The position numbers were made by a program, and so were the translations under genes. A DNA stretch of 52,474 nt, from NCBI GenBank assembly GCA_944385965.1, contig CALWZG010000037.1:1-52474 (forward strand). The letters run 5' to 3'. This document shows, one piece after another, positions 1-8,075 of the stretch. The notes under the pieces are model-generated. The model did not search any database. It was given only the letters and a program-made list of their open reading frames with translations, and was not told the origin of the DNA. This DNA comes from an uncultured Anaerotruncus sp. Its GTDB lineage: Bacteria; Bacillota; Clostridia; Oscillospirales; Ruminococcaceae. Numbering within the stretch: the stretch's first letter is position 1; each line of letters opens with the position of its first letter.

Positions 1-113
1 TGCAAGAAGATTGTTATTATCCTTTTCTCGCTTTGTTCGATACTTGAAGATAAGGCTTTTTACGCTCTCCGGCAGAGCCGGGGGGTGTCGTTATGCTAAA
101 ACGATAACAATAC

Positions 114-144
114 AAGAGGCCCGGAGAGTATCTCCGAGCCTCTT
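114..144. terminator. Hairpin, possible terminator
   Basis: The arms AAGAGGC-CGGAGA and TCTCCG-GCCTCTT pair with one mismatch around a 3-base loop. Neither side has a long T tract, so terminator function is only possible. It may end transcription entering from the left of the window. Confidence 0.45.
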
Positions 145-237
145 TGCTGCCGTTCCGGTTGCCCATAGTCCACTTTTTGTACCTGTGAGTGACCGCCCTC
201 AACGGAAGCTGTTTTTTGTTGGCCAATTGGGGTATCA

Positions 238-280
238 ATAAAACCGCCCCCCGCTCAGCTGAGCGGAGGGCGGTTTTATT
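238..280. terminator. Bidirectional intrinsic terminator after iscU
   Basis: AATAAAACCGCCC pairs with GGGCGGTTTTATT around an inner CCGCTCAGCTGAGCGG palindrome. The A/T flanks give a U-run on either strand. It lies 11 bases past the iscU stop on the minus strand, so it most likely ends the nifS-iscU transcript. Confidence 0.85.
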
Positions 281-291
281 GAATCACATGA

Positions 292-717
292 TTAGCCGTG
301 GCAGGCCTCACATTCACTGAGCTTGCCCACAATAGGCTCCGGGTCCACACCCTGCTTGGTGTAGTAATCGGAGAGAGCGGCTTTTACAGCCTGCTCTGCC
401 AACACAGAGCAATGGATTTTAGAAGCAGGAAGTCCATCCAGAGCCTCTACTACCGCCTGATTGGATAATTTCAGCGCCTCGTCAACGGTTTTGCCTTTAA
501 TCATATCGGTAGCCATGGAGGAGGTGGCGATAGCGGCGCCACAGCCAAAGGTTTTGAATTTGGCATCGGTAATCATACCGTTGTCGATTTTCAGGTACAT
601 CTTCATAATATCGCCGCACTTGGCGTTGCCGACCTCACCGACCCCATCCGCATTCTCAATCTCGCCCACATTATGGGGATTGGCGAAGTGTTCCAAAACT
701 TTATCAGAATATAGCAT
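292..717 (-). CDS. iscU: Iron-sulfur cluster scaffold protein IscU/NifU-like
   Basis: This 141-residue protein is the cytoplasmic scaffold on which iron-sulfur clusters are built before transfer to target proteins. The three cluster-binding cysteines are visible in GNAKCGD (near residue 34, with the conserved Asp), FGCGAAIA (near 59) and HCSVLAEQA (near 103). Length and order match the clostridial NifU N-terminal-domain type, which is often followed by a short Cys-containing tail, here ECEACHG. It begins 24 bases after nifS on the same strand, so the two are cotranscribed and the desulfurase supplies its sulfur. No IscR, HscA or ferredoxin gene is adjacent, as is common for clostridial minimal ISC pairs. 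Confidence 0.93.
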   Translation of the reverse strand: MLYSDKVLEHFANPHNVGEIENADGVGEVGNAKCGDIMKMYLKIDNGMITDAKFKTFGCGAAIATSSMATDMIKGKTVDEALKLSNQAVVEALDGLPASKIHCSVLAEQAVKAALSDYYTKQGVDPEPIVGKLSECEACHG

Positions 718-741
718 GACCTCAAGTCCTTTCTATGGTAT

Positions 742-1938
742 TCAAATTCCTTCCAGAACAAGCTCGCCCTTTTGGATGTGTTCCCACATGGGTGAGATGC
801 TCCGCAGTTTTTCAATAATGGGGGGGACCTTCTCAATGATATAGTCCACATCCTCTTGGGTGGTCCAGTCGTTGATGGAGATGCGCAGGGAGCCATGGGC
901 TACCTCATGGGACAACCCAATGGACAGCAGTACATGGCTGGGGTCCAGAGAGCCAGAGGTGCAGGCGGACCCGGAGGAAGCGCAGATGCCTTCCAAATCC
1001 AGGGAAAGCAGCAGGGCTTCTCCCTCAGCGCCAGGGAAGGACAGATTGATATTTCCAGCCAAACGGTTCTGCCGGCCGCCATTCAAACGGGACATGGGGA
1101 TTTTCAGCAGCGCGTCAATGATTTGGTCCCGCATAGGAGCTACTTTAGCGTTTTTCGCCTCAATATCAGCGCAGGCAATCTCAATGGCTCGTCCCAGTCC
1201 AATAATAGAGGCCACATTTTCAGTACCGGCTCGATGGCCGCCCTCCTGACCGCCCCCATCTATCAGGTTGGGGATGGAGATGCCCTTGCGGATGTACATG
1301 ACCCCAACTCCTTTGGGGGCGTGAATCTTATGGCCGGACATGGAAAGCATATCGATGTTCTGCTCTTTCACATTGATGGGAACATTCCCAACCGCCTGCA
1401 CCGCATCGGTGTGGAACCAGACACCCTTCTCACGGCAGATAGCGCCAATTTCAGCAATGGGCTGAATAGTGCCAATCTCATTGTTGGCGTACATGATGGA
1501 TACCAAGGCAGTATCCTCCCGGATAGCGTCCGCTACCTGCTGGGGATGAATAAATCCATCTTGGTCCACCGGCAGGTAAGTTACCTCAAACCCCTCCTTC
1601 TCCAAAGCGGCACAGCTGTGGAGAATGGCGTGATGCTCAAACACTGAGGTGATGATATGCTTTTTGCCTTTGGAAGCCAGCTTATGGGCGGTTCCCTTCA
1701 GCGCCCAGTTGTCCGATTCTGAACCGCATCCTGTAAAATAGATTTCACGCGGCTCGGCGCCCAAGGCTTGGGCCACCTTCCGGCGGGCTTCCTCAATGGC
1801 AAACCCCGCCTCCCGGCCTTTGGCGTAGATGCTGGAAGGGTTGCCATAGCCCTCGGTGAGCCAAGGCATCATAGCGTCCAGCACCTCTTTGGAAATCTGG
1901 GTGGTAGCGGCGTTATCCGCGTAAACAAATCGTTTCAT
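742..1938 (-). CDS. nifS: Cysteine desulfurase, NifS/IscS family
   Basis: This 398-residue PLP enzyme removes sulfur from cysteine, giving alanine and a persulfide passed to the scaffold encoded just downstream. The PLP lysine lies in [12 protein letters not shown] and the persulfide-forming cysteine in [15 protein letters not shown], the loop typical of group I desulfurases. The N-terminal [18 protein letters not shown] segment matches the family start, supporting the ATG at 1938. Its own promoter lies at 1989-2017. It could equally be called iscS; the clostridial two-gene context favours the nifS-like name used here. Confidence 0.94.
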   Translation of the reverse strand: MKRFVYADNAATTQISKEVLDAMMPWLTEGYGNPSSIYAKGREAGFAIEEARRKVAQALGAEPREIYFTGCGSESDNWALKGTAHKLASKGKKHIITSVFEHHAILHSCAALEKEGFEVTYLPVDQDGFIHPQQVADAIREDTALVSIMYANNEIGTIQPIAEIGAICREKGVWFHTDAVQAVGNVPINVKEQNIDMLSMSGHKIHAPKGVGVMYIRKGISIPNLIDGGGQEGGHRAGTENVASIIGLGRAIEIACADIEAKNAKVAPMRDQIIDALLKIPMSRLNGGRQNRLAGNINLSFPGAEGEALLLSLDLEGICASSGSACTSGSLDPSHVLLSIGLSHEVAHGSLRISINDWTTQEDVDYIIEKVPPIIEKLRSISPMWEHIQKGELVLEGI

Positions 1939-1988
1939 AACAATTCCACCAATCTATTAAAAATAAGTGTGTGTATTTTTACGACCTT

Positions 1989-2017
1989 ATTGTATACCTT
2001 TTTAGTAGAAAATGCAA
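1989..2017 (-). promoter_or_regulatory. Sigma-A-type promoter for nifS-iscU
   Basis: On the minus strand TTGCAT and TACAAT are separated by exactly 17 bases, about 50 bases upstream of the nifS start. I see no obvious regulator operator beside it. Confidence 0.7.
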
Positions 2018-2062
2018 CCTCTTTTTTAAAAGACACAAAAGATTCACAATTTGGGGAATTTC

Positions 2063-2515
2063 TCAAAGCAAACCTGCCCGTACCTTGGAGATAGCCTCTA
2101 CCGCCAGACGGTCGCAGCGCTCATTTTCAGGATGGCCAGCATGTCCCCGCACCCACCGGAATTCTACCTGATGCTGTTTCAGCAGGGGGAGGAGGGTTTT
2201 CCACAGGTCGGCGTTTTTGGCAGGCTCGCTGGGAGTGCGCATCCAGCCCTTCTTTTGCCATCCGTAAACCCATCCTTTGGTGATGGAATCCACTACATAC
2301 TTGGAATCGGTAGTGAGGATGACTTGGCAGGGCTCTTTCAACGCAAGAAGGGCTTGGATTACCCCAGTCAGTTCCATGCGGTTATTGGTGGTCTGGGCTT
2401 CCCCGCCGGACAGCTCCTTCTCATGGGAGCCGAACCGGAGAATTGCGCCCCACCCGCCGGCACCGGGATTGCCTGAACAGGCGCCATCAGTAAAAATCTC
2501 GATTTGCTTGGCCAT
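2063..2515 (-). CDS. rnhA: Ribonuclease HI
   Basis: This 150-residue enzyme cuts the RNA strand of RNA-DNA hybrids. The carboxylate catalytic set is visible: Asp in [11 protein letters not shown], Glu in NNRMELTGV, Asp in TTDSKYV and the late Asp in [11 protein letters not shown], with the conserved His in [10 protein letters not shown]. Length is normal for bacterial RNase HI, including the basic-protrusion region GWQKKGWM. It is transcribed away from the gene at 2663 and toward nifS, but nifS has its own promoter, so rnhA is probably a separate unit. Confidence 0.96.
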   Translation of the reverse strand: MAKQIEIFTDGACSGNPGAGGWGAILRFGSHEKELSGGEAQTTNNRMELTGVIQALLALKEPCQVILTTDSKYVVDSITKGWVYGWQKKGWMRTPSEPAKNADLWKTLLPLLKQHQVEFRWVRGHAGHPENERCDRLAVEAISKVRAGLL

Positions 2516-2553
2516 AAGGGTCCTCCCATAAAAATTACCTTAAATACCTATCT

Positions 2554-2582
2554 ATTGTATACTATACCGCTCTAGAATACAA
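2554..2582 (-). promoter_or_regulatory. Probable promoter for rnhA
   Basis: On the minus strand TTGTAT and TACAAT are spaced by 17 bases, about 40 bases upstream of the rnhA start. The element is nearly symmetric, so the opposite strand carries a similar but weaker pair. Confidence 0.5.
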
Positions 2583-2662
2583 GCCTTTCTCAACGAATTT
2601 TCCAACCCCTGTGTAAAACTTTTCGGTCAAACCCATACTACCCTAAAAAGGGAGGCGAGAAA

Positions 2663-4750
2663 ATGCGGGGAGTCATCTTGATGGGAAAGCCCCAGGAAGG
2701 CTTGGGTTCCAAAGCCAGCCTTTGCGGAAAGCCGGCTTGGAGCCGCTTGCTGAAGGAGTTGGAGGAGGCTGGTGTGGAGCAATGCGCTTTGGCGGGAGCG
2801 GCTCGGGAGGTCTTGAGAGAATCCGTAAGAGCGGCCCTGATTCTAACACCTAGGACAGGAGGCTCCGCAGGAGCGGCTCGTCGGGCGTGGCCGAAATGGG
2901 ATGGGTCCTTGGTGGTGTGCCATGGACAGATTTTTACCAAACAAGCCCTGAAACCTTTTCTGGCGGAGCATCATAAGCGAGCGGCGGCTTTGACCGCCTG
3001 CCTTCTGCCAGGAGAAACGGAAAAGGGTGTCTGGATAGTATCCCCCATTGCTCTGGCTTTGATTCCCTCCAATCGCTTATTTGAGCTGGGAAAGGACCTG
3101 CTGCCAATGCTGGAGGAAAAAGGTCTGCGGGTGGAGCGGAAAGCCTTGGAGGGCTGGGATTTAGACACAGTGGAGGGAGTTTTAAGCGCTCAAAAATGGC
3201 TGCTGGAGCAAGGAGATGCCATCAGCGGAAGCCCTCCGGATGGACGGTATCGGATTTATCCCCCGGTTTGGTTTGGGGCGGGGGTTTGTGTGGAGGATGG
3301 GGCCAAAATCGGCCCCAATGTGGTGCTGGAGGCCGGATGCCAGATTGGGGAAGGAACGGTTATAAAGAACAGCCTTTTGAGAGAGGGCACCTTAATTGGA
3401 GATTACACCAGTCTGTCAGGCTGTTTATTGGGAGAAGGGGCCTCGGTCAAATCCCACGCCAGTTTGATGGGCTGTCTGCTGCAAAGGGGAGCCGTGGCGG
3501 GGTCCAGCGCTACCTTGCGGCCAGGCACCATTGTGACCACCGGAGCGGCTGTCCCGGATTTTGAGACGGCCCAAGGAGTGGTGGAATCCCATGAAACCCC
3601 CTCCCAACAGCTATGGGAAAGCGAAATTAAAGGAGAGCCTGGTGTGGAACTAACTCCCGAACTGGCTGTAAAATTAGGACAAGCTTTGGGAACGGTGGCG
3701 CGCGGACAAAATATCGGACTTATGACCGGAGGAAACCAGGAAGCCTCCATTTTAAGAGACGCGTTAGCCGCTGGCGCCCGATTCGCAGGGGCTTCTGTTA
3801 TGGAATTTGGAGAAGGTTTTCCGGCCTTGTTTCAATTTTGCATGGGTTATCATAATTTGAGCTTTGGGGCGGCTGTATGGGATGGCTCCCCAGCCTCTAT
3901 TCAGCTGGCAGGCCCCTGGGGGTTCCCTCTCCCCTCTAAATGGGAGGAACGGATTCAGACGCTGCTGAGATGGAACCACTACGCCCGAGCCAGAAAGGAA
4001 GGGTGCGGAACCTGTGCCGACCTGTCCGGCATGAAGGGAATTTATCAAAATTATCTCCTTCGCTTGGCGCCGGAAGGAATTTCTGACATACAGGTTCAGG
4101 TGCGGGGACAAAATTCCCAGGCGGTCAAGCAGTTGGAGCGAATCCTGTTTCAGCTTGGAGGCAGAGACGAGAAGGGGGTTCGCTTGGAGCTGACCCCTGA
4201 TACCAAAGGAATTCAGATTTCCCAGGGAGAAACCTTGATAAGCCCTCAAAGAGCGTTGGCCATTTGCTGTGCCATCCTGTTTGAAAAGGGGAAGGATGTG
4301 GCGGTTCCAGAGCCAGCACCTCCGATTTTGGACCTGATGGCTCAAAAATCGGGACATAAGGTGTACCGGGCTTTGCCTTGGGGAGCCAGAGACCTGTATC
4401 TAACAGGCCAGCATCCTTTTTTGGGAGATGGGCTTGGAATGGCGGTGATGTTGTTGGGGCGGATGGCCCAGACAGGCGTTTCGCTGGAGGAACTGAACCA
4501 GTTGGCGCCTCCCTTTGAGATTTGGGAGGAATTGGTGCCATTGGATGAAAATACCCTGAAACATCAGGCTTGGCTGAAAGAACAGAATTGGTGTCTCGGG
4601 GTCTGGCGGGAGGAAAAACGAGGAAGTGTTCTGCTTTACCCGGAAAAGGCAGGAACCGCCATCCGAATTCTGGCGGAAGCGGCCAATTGGGAAGCGGCCC
4701 AAGAACTTTGCGGAGATTTGACGTGGCGGATTCGTCAGCTTAAAAATTAG
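2663..4750 (+). CDS. Degenerate sugar nucleotidyltransferase / hexapeptide-repeat / phosphomutase-like protein
   Basis: This 695-residue protein resembles the fused nucleotidyltransferase-phosphomannomutase family. It has an N-terminal nucleotidyltransferase-like region (1-190), a left-handed beta-helix of hexapeptide repeats (about 205-300: WFGAGVCVEDGAKIGPNVV and following) and a C-terminal phosphohexomutase-like region (about 330-690). The active-site motifs appear lost. The first domain lacks a GxGTRL loop. Where mutases carry TASHNP it reads SFGAAVWDGSP, where DGDGDR is expected it has TPDTKGI, and the phosphate loop RPSGTEP is replaced by LLYPEKAGTA. The frame is intact over 2 kb, with a GGGAGG site 7 bases before the ATG, so it is probably expressed. 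It may be a non-catalytic regulatory or scaffold relative; its function is unknown. Confidence 0.7.
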   Translation: MRGVILMGKPQEGLGSKASLCGKPAWSRLLKELEEAGVEQCALAGAAREVLRESVRAALILTPRTGGSAGAARRAWPKWDGSLVVCHGQIFTKQALKPFLAEHHKRAAALTACLLPGETEKGVWIVSPIALALIPSNRLFELGKDLLPMLEEKGLRVERKALEGWDLDTVEGVLSAQKWLLEQGDAISGSPPDGRYRIYPPVWFGAGVCVEDGAKIGPNVVLEAGCQIGEGTVIKNSLLREGTLIGDYTSLSGCLLGEGASVKSHASLMGCLLQRGAVAGSSATLRPGTIVTTGAAVPDFETAQGVVESHETPSQQLWESEIKGEPGVELTPELAVKLGQALGTVARGQNIGLMTGGNQEASILRDALAAGARFAGASVMEFGEGFPALFQFCMGYHNLSFGAAVWDGSPASIQLAGPWGFPLPSKWEERIQTLLRWNHYARARKEGCGTCADLSGMKGIYQNYLLRLAPEGISDIQVQVRGQNSQAVKQLERILFQLGGRDEKGVRLELTPDTKGIQISQGETLISPQRALAICCAILFEKGKDVAVPEPAPPILDLMAQKSGHKVYRALPWGARDLYLTGQHPFLGDGLGMAVMLLGRMAQTGVSLEELNQLAPPFEIWEELVPLDENTLKHQAWLKEQNWCLGVWREEKRGSVLLYPEKAGTAIRILAEAANWEAAQELCGDLTWRIRQLKN

Positions 4751-4832
4751 CGGGTGAGGGATTGTTTGCATACTTTTTGCGTATGATGATAGGGGCGTTT
4801 TTAAAGATGGAATTTGAGGAAGGGACCCTGCC

Positions 4833-4861
4833 TTGACAAAGAAAGGGAAAAGAGGTAAACT
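4833..4861 (+). promoter_or_regulatory. Promoter for RNase J gene
   Basis: A perfect TTGACA is followed after 17 bases by TAAACT, about 260 bases upstream of the GTG start. Confidence 0.6.
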
Positions 4862-4887
4862 TAAACACAATGATGTGTTCGGTTTTG

Positions 4888-4920
4888 GCGAAGTTGGCCT
4901 GATTAGGCGGTTTCGCTTTT
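4888..4920 (+). terminator. Terminator-like hairpin inside the RNase J leader
   Basis: GCGAA...TTCGC encloses GCCT-gatt-AGGC with a small internal loop, followed by TTTT. It lies between the promoter and the coding region, so it could act as an attenuator. Confidence 0.4.
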
Positions 4921-5120
4921 GACATGTGTCCCTTGCCTGTGGTGAAAACAGGAAACCCCTTGGGATACTGCTGAATATTCATAGGCCTATTCCTTTATGG
5001 GGAGGAACGGAAAAGTCTCCATAAGGTATGGGTGTAGATTGTTTTGTGTTTTAATTTTGGTTGTACACAGGGTACGAAACTGAAATTTTACGAATCGTAC
5101 AATATACGGAGGTAAATTTT

Positions 5121-7250
5121 GTGACAGATGAGAAAAAAGGATATGGAAAGCTCACCGACCAGCAACTAGAGTTGGGAATCGACCAACTGGAAAAGCGTTC
5201 GGTAGTTGAGCGGAAGGCCCCACAGAAAAAAACATCCAGGGCCAGTGTAAAGGAAACGGCGGCTCGGATGCTGCAAAAAGCGCTGCCGAAAGCGCCTGAG
5301 CAGCAGAAGCCTGTTCGCCGCCGGAAGCCTTCCCGCCCTGCCCCTCAAGGAGAAAATGCAGGGACACAGCCGGTAGAGGTATTCATTGAGGTGGTGGAGG
5401 AACCCAAGAAGAAAGAGCAATCCGCCGCGAAAAAGGTTCAGGAGAAGGGGGCCCAGCGTCCTTCTGCCCAGAAAAAAGAGAAAAAACAAAAGGAAAAGCC
5501 CGCTGAGCGGACGCAAGAGCCGCCGAAAGCTTCCCAGAAACCCAACGGCAACGGCCGGAAAAAGGGTCGCGGCAAAGAAAAGGAACAGCGCAAGCCGCCA
5601 TTGAGAATCGTTCCCTTGGGCGGTTTGGGAGAAGTGGGAAAAAACATGACCCTCTTTGATTGTCAGGGAGACTGTTTCCTGCTGGATTGCGGCATGACCT
5701 TCCCGGATGATGATATGCTGGGCGTGGACCTGGTGCTGCCGGACTTTACCTATGCCCTGAAGCAGAAGGACCACCTGCGGGGCATCGTGATTACTCATGG
5801 ACATGAGGACCATATTGGGGCGCTGCCCTTTTTCCTCAAACAGTGTAATGTACCGGTATACGCTACCCGCCTGACCATCGCCTTGATTGAAAACAAGCTG
5901 AAAGAACATGGGCTGTATGGACGGGTAAAGATGATTCAAATTGCTCCAGGCGAGATGGTGCGGTTGGGATGCATGGAAGTGGAATTTATCCGCGTGAACC
6001 ACTCTATTCCTGACGCAGTGGCTTTGGCAATCCACACACCTGCTGGCGTGGTTATACACACAGGGGATTTTAAGGTGGATTATACCCCAATTACAGGGGG
6101 ACCTATTGACTTGGCTCGATTTGGGGAGCTGGGAAGCCAGGGGGTTTTGGCCCTGCTCTCCGACTCCACCAATGCGGAGCGTCCAGGCTTTACGCCTACT
6201 GAGCGGATTGTAGGGGAGAGCTTGGATAAACTGTTTAAGCAGGCGAAAAACCGCAGAATCATTGTGGCAACCTTCTCCTCCAATATCAACCGCATCCAGC
6301 AGATTGTGGACGCCGCCGCGAAATATAAACGAAAGGTAGCGGTTTCTGGCCGAAGCATGGTGAATGTGGTAGGGGTTGCTGTGGAGCTGGGGTACCTGAA
6401 AATGCCCAAGGGTGTGTTCATTGATATTGATGAAATCAACCGTTATCCCCAGGACCAGCTGGTGATTATCACCACCGGAAGCCAGGGAGAGCCTATGAGT
6501 GCCCTTTCCAGAATGGCCAGCAGTGACCACCGGAAGGTGACCATCACCCCAAATGATTACATCATTATCAGCGCTACTCCCATTCCCGGCAACGAAAAAA
6601 CTGTGGGACGGGTAGTCAACGGCTTGATGAAGCTGGGGGCGGAAGTGATTTACGAGCGGATGTATGAGATTCACGTCTCGGGGCACGCCTGCCAGGAGGA
6701 GCAGAAGATTATGCTCACCCTCACCAAGCCCAAGTTTTTCTTCCCGGTTCACGGGGAATACAAACAGCTGAAAAAGCACGCCAATCTGGCCCAGGCCATG
6801 GGAATCCCTGCGGACCATATCTTTTTGGGAGAGAATGGCCGGGTGTTCGAGCTGGATGGAGTGTCGGTGAAAAATGACGAGATGGTTCCCGCTGGTCGGG
6901 TGCTGGTGGATGGACTTGGTGTGGGCGATGTGGGAAGCATCGTTCTCCGGGACCGGAAACATCTGGGCGCGGATGGGTTGATTGTAGTGGTCACCACCAT
7001 TGATTCCGCTTCAGGAGAAATCGTGGCAGGACCCGATATTATCTCCCGTGGGTTTGTATATGTGCGGGAGGCGGAGGAGATGCTCAACGAGGCCCAGTCC
7101 ATTGCCCGTTCCGCTTTGGAGCATTGCCGGGACAGCCATGTTCGGGAATGGGGAAATCTGAAAACCCAGGTGCGGGATGCCTTGTCCTCCTATTTTTACA
7201 GCCGCACAAAGCGCAGCCCCATGATTCTTCCAGTCATCCAGGAAATCTGA
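5121..7250 (+). CDS. rnj: Ribonuclease J with long basic N-terminal extension
   Basis: This 709-residue metallo-beta-lactamase/beta-CASP ribonuclease acts in 5' exonucleolytic and endonucleolytic mRNA decay and rRNA processing. Zinc ligands are in THGHEDHIGALP, with downstream HSIPDAVAL, HTGDFKVD, SDSTNAERPG and the beta-CASP HVSGHACQEE segment. The catalytic core begins near residue 160 (LRIVPLGGLGEVGKN). The preceding 158 residues are rich in Lys, Pro, Gln and Glu and look disordered. I chose the GTG at 5121 because ACGGAGGT lies 7 bases upstream; an in-frame ATG at 5061 has no such site. The extension may bind RNA or a partner, which is inference. A strong terminator follows. Confidence 0.95.
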   Translation: MTDEKKGYGKLTDQQLELGIDQLEKRSVVERKAPQKKTSRASVKETAARMLQKALPKAPEQQKPVRRRKPSRPAPQGENAGTQPVEVFIEVVEEPKKKEQSAAKKVQEKGAQRPSAQKKEKKQKEKPAERTQEPPKASQKPNGNGRKKGRGKEKEQRKPPLRIVPLGGLGEVGKNMTLFDCQGDCFLLDCGMTFPDDDMLGVDLVLPDFTYALKQKDHLRGIVITHGHEDHIGALPFFLKQCNVPVYATRLTIALIENKLKEHGLYGRVKMIQIAPGEMVRLGCMEVEFIRVNHSIPDAVALAIHTPAGVVIHTGDFKVDYTPITGGPIDLARFGELGSQGVLALLSDSTNAERPGFTPTERIVGESLDKLFKQAKNRRIIVATFSSNINRIQQIVDAAAKYKRKVAVSGRSMVNVVGVAVELGYLKMPKGVFIDIDEINRYPQDQLVIITTGSQGEPMSALSRMASSDHRKVTITPNDYIIISATPIPGNEKTVGRVVNGLMKLGAEVIYERMYEIHVSGHACQEEQKIMLTLTKPKFFFPVHGEYKQLKKHANLAQAMGIPADHIFLGENGRVFELDGVSVKNDEMVPAGRVLVDGLGVGDVGSIVLRDRKHLGADGLIVVVTTIDSASGEIVAGPDIISRGFVYVREAEEMLNEAQSIARSALEHCRDSHVREWGNLKTQVRDALSSYFYSRTKRSPMILPVIQEI

Positions 7251-7289
7251 ATCATCTGCGCCCTTAGAGGGGATAAATCTTTATGTAAA

Positions 7290-7321
7290 AGAACCGGCGC
7301 GGCTGATGCCGCTCCGGTTCT
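7290..7321 (+). terminator. Intrinsic terminator after RNase J gene
   Basis: GAACCGG-GCGGC pairs with GCCGC-CCGGTTC around a TGAT loop, followed by a T-rich stretch (TCTTTGCTTTTT). It lies 40 bases past the stop. Confidence 0.85.
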
Positions 7322-7349
7322 CTTTGCTTTTTGCAGAGGTTCGCTCTGA

Positions 7350-7736
7350 TTATTGTGAAACCTTTTCTATGATGTAGGACTGCAAGCTTTTTTGGCAGCC
7401 ATTTTTTTCATAAAACGCCTCTATTCTTGGCTGTGCGCCAAAATACAGCATAGTGGGCGTGTGTTCTTTTGCCAGACCAAGAAGATGACTTCCTATCCCT
7501 TGCTTTTGATATTCCGGGAGAACAAGCAGCTCTGTAATGGTTCCGAAAAAATAGCCATCTGTGAGGATGCGTAAGCAGCCCACAAGCAAATTGCCATCGT
7601 ATGCTGTGATGTTAAAGGTTTTAGACAACGCCTGGGAAGTTCGGTGCATATCATAGTCGCCCTTCCAAATTTTATTAACAAATAAAATAAAGTCCGAAGC
7701 ATTGAGCGCGCAATCCTGAACCCTATAATCTATCAT
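7350..7736 (-). CDS. GNAT-family N-acetyltransferase
   Basis: This 128-residue protein has the acetyl-CoA-binding motif A of the GNAT fold, LLVLPEYQKQGIGSHLLGLA (QxxGIG), and a typical late FYEKNGCQKS strand-helix. The substrate cannot be read from the sequence; the family acetylates amines in small molecules or proteins. It stands alone between the convergent RNase J gene and the divergent gdpP operon and has its own promoter at 7777-7805. Confidence 0.85.
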   Translation of the reverse strand: MIDYRVQDCALNASDFILFVNKIWKGDYDMHRTSQALSKTFNITAYDGNLLVGCLRILTDGYFFGTITELLVLPEYQKQGIGSHLLGLAKEHTPTMLYFGAQPRIEAFYEKNGCQKSLQSYIIEKVSQ

Positions 7737-7776
7737 CTGTCAGACCCTCCCAGCAGTTCAATTTAATATGGGATTC

Positions 7777-7805
7777 ATTATACAATACAAGCCCTTTTAT
7801 GTGAA
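7777..7805 (-). promoter_or_regulatory. Promoter for GNAT gene
   Basis: On the minus strand TTCACA and TATAAT are separated by 17 bases, about 40 bases upstream of the start codon. Confidence 0.7.
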
Positions 7806-7916
7806 TAAAGAAATGAAAGACTTGAACAATATCACAAGGGATCAGCAAGCAAAATAAATAGAAGGAAGCTTTACTGGTTTATGGGGAAAAAACCTTGCCG
7901 CCGCCGTTTTTATGCA

Positions 7917-7945
7917 TTGCAAAGCAGGAAGGGCTGTGCTATAAT
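7917..7945 (+). promoter_or_regulatory. Promoter for the gdpP operon
   Basis: TTGCAA and a perfect TATAAT are spaced by 17 bases, about 130 bases upstream of the gdpP start. It probably drives gdpP-rplI-dnaB and perhaps the genes beyond. Confidence 0.75.
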
Positions 7946-8075
7946 AATCTCTAAGTGTAGAAGGAAGGGTTCCGGCAAAAAGCCCTTTTTCAGAGCTGGA
8001 ACGGGACTGGCTGGAGGATAGTCAGTCAGAAAGATTCGCTTGGGTTTCATAATCTTGCAAGAATGAGGTTCTGAC

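Larger units (their letters stand above)
1..291. other. Gene-free left edge with hairpins
   Basis: I see no credible gene here. Open frames exist on both strands but lack ribosome sites and family resemblance. The stretch holds a short perfect hairpin at 69-81 (CCGGC/GCCGG with a 3-base loop), a longer stem at 114-144 and a bidirectional terminator at 238-280. The first 110 bases could be the downstream tail of a gene outside the window or a dispersed hairpin repeat; nothing visible decides this. Confidence 0.5.
4751..5120 (+). other. Long leader region upstream of RNase J
   Basis: This 370-base stretch has no convincing gene. It contains a good promoter at 4833-4861 and a hairpin followed by TTTT at 4888-4920. 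Close to the start codon a GTACGA...TCGTAC inverted repeat spans about 5072-5100. The implied untranslated leader is about 250 bases, long enough for attenuation or autoregulation by the RNase itself, but nothing shows this directly. Confidence 0.5.
7737..8075. other. Divergent intergenic region between GNAT gene and gdpP
   Basis: This 339-base gap carries back-to-back promoters: a minus-strand one for the GNAT gene at 7777-7805 and a plus-strand one for gdpP at 7917-7945. The roughly 125-base gdpP leader has weak self-complementarity (AAGGG...CCCTT then T's near 7965-7990) but no riboswitch I recognise. Confidence 0.5.

Noticed and set aside
5166..6962. A 598-codon open frame on the minus strand opposite RNase J
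   Set aside because: It is the antisense shadow of a clear RNase J gene, with His/Asn-rich composition and no family resemblance.
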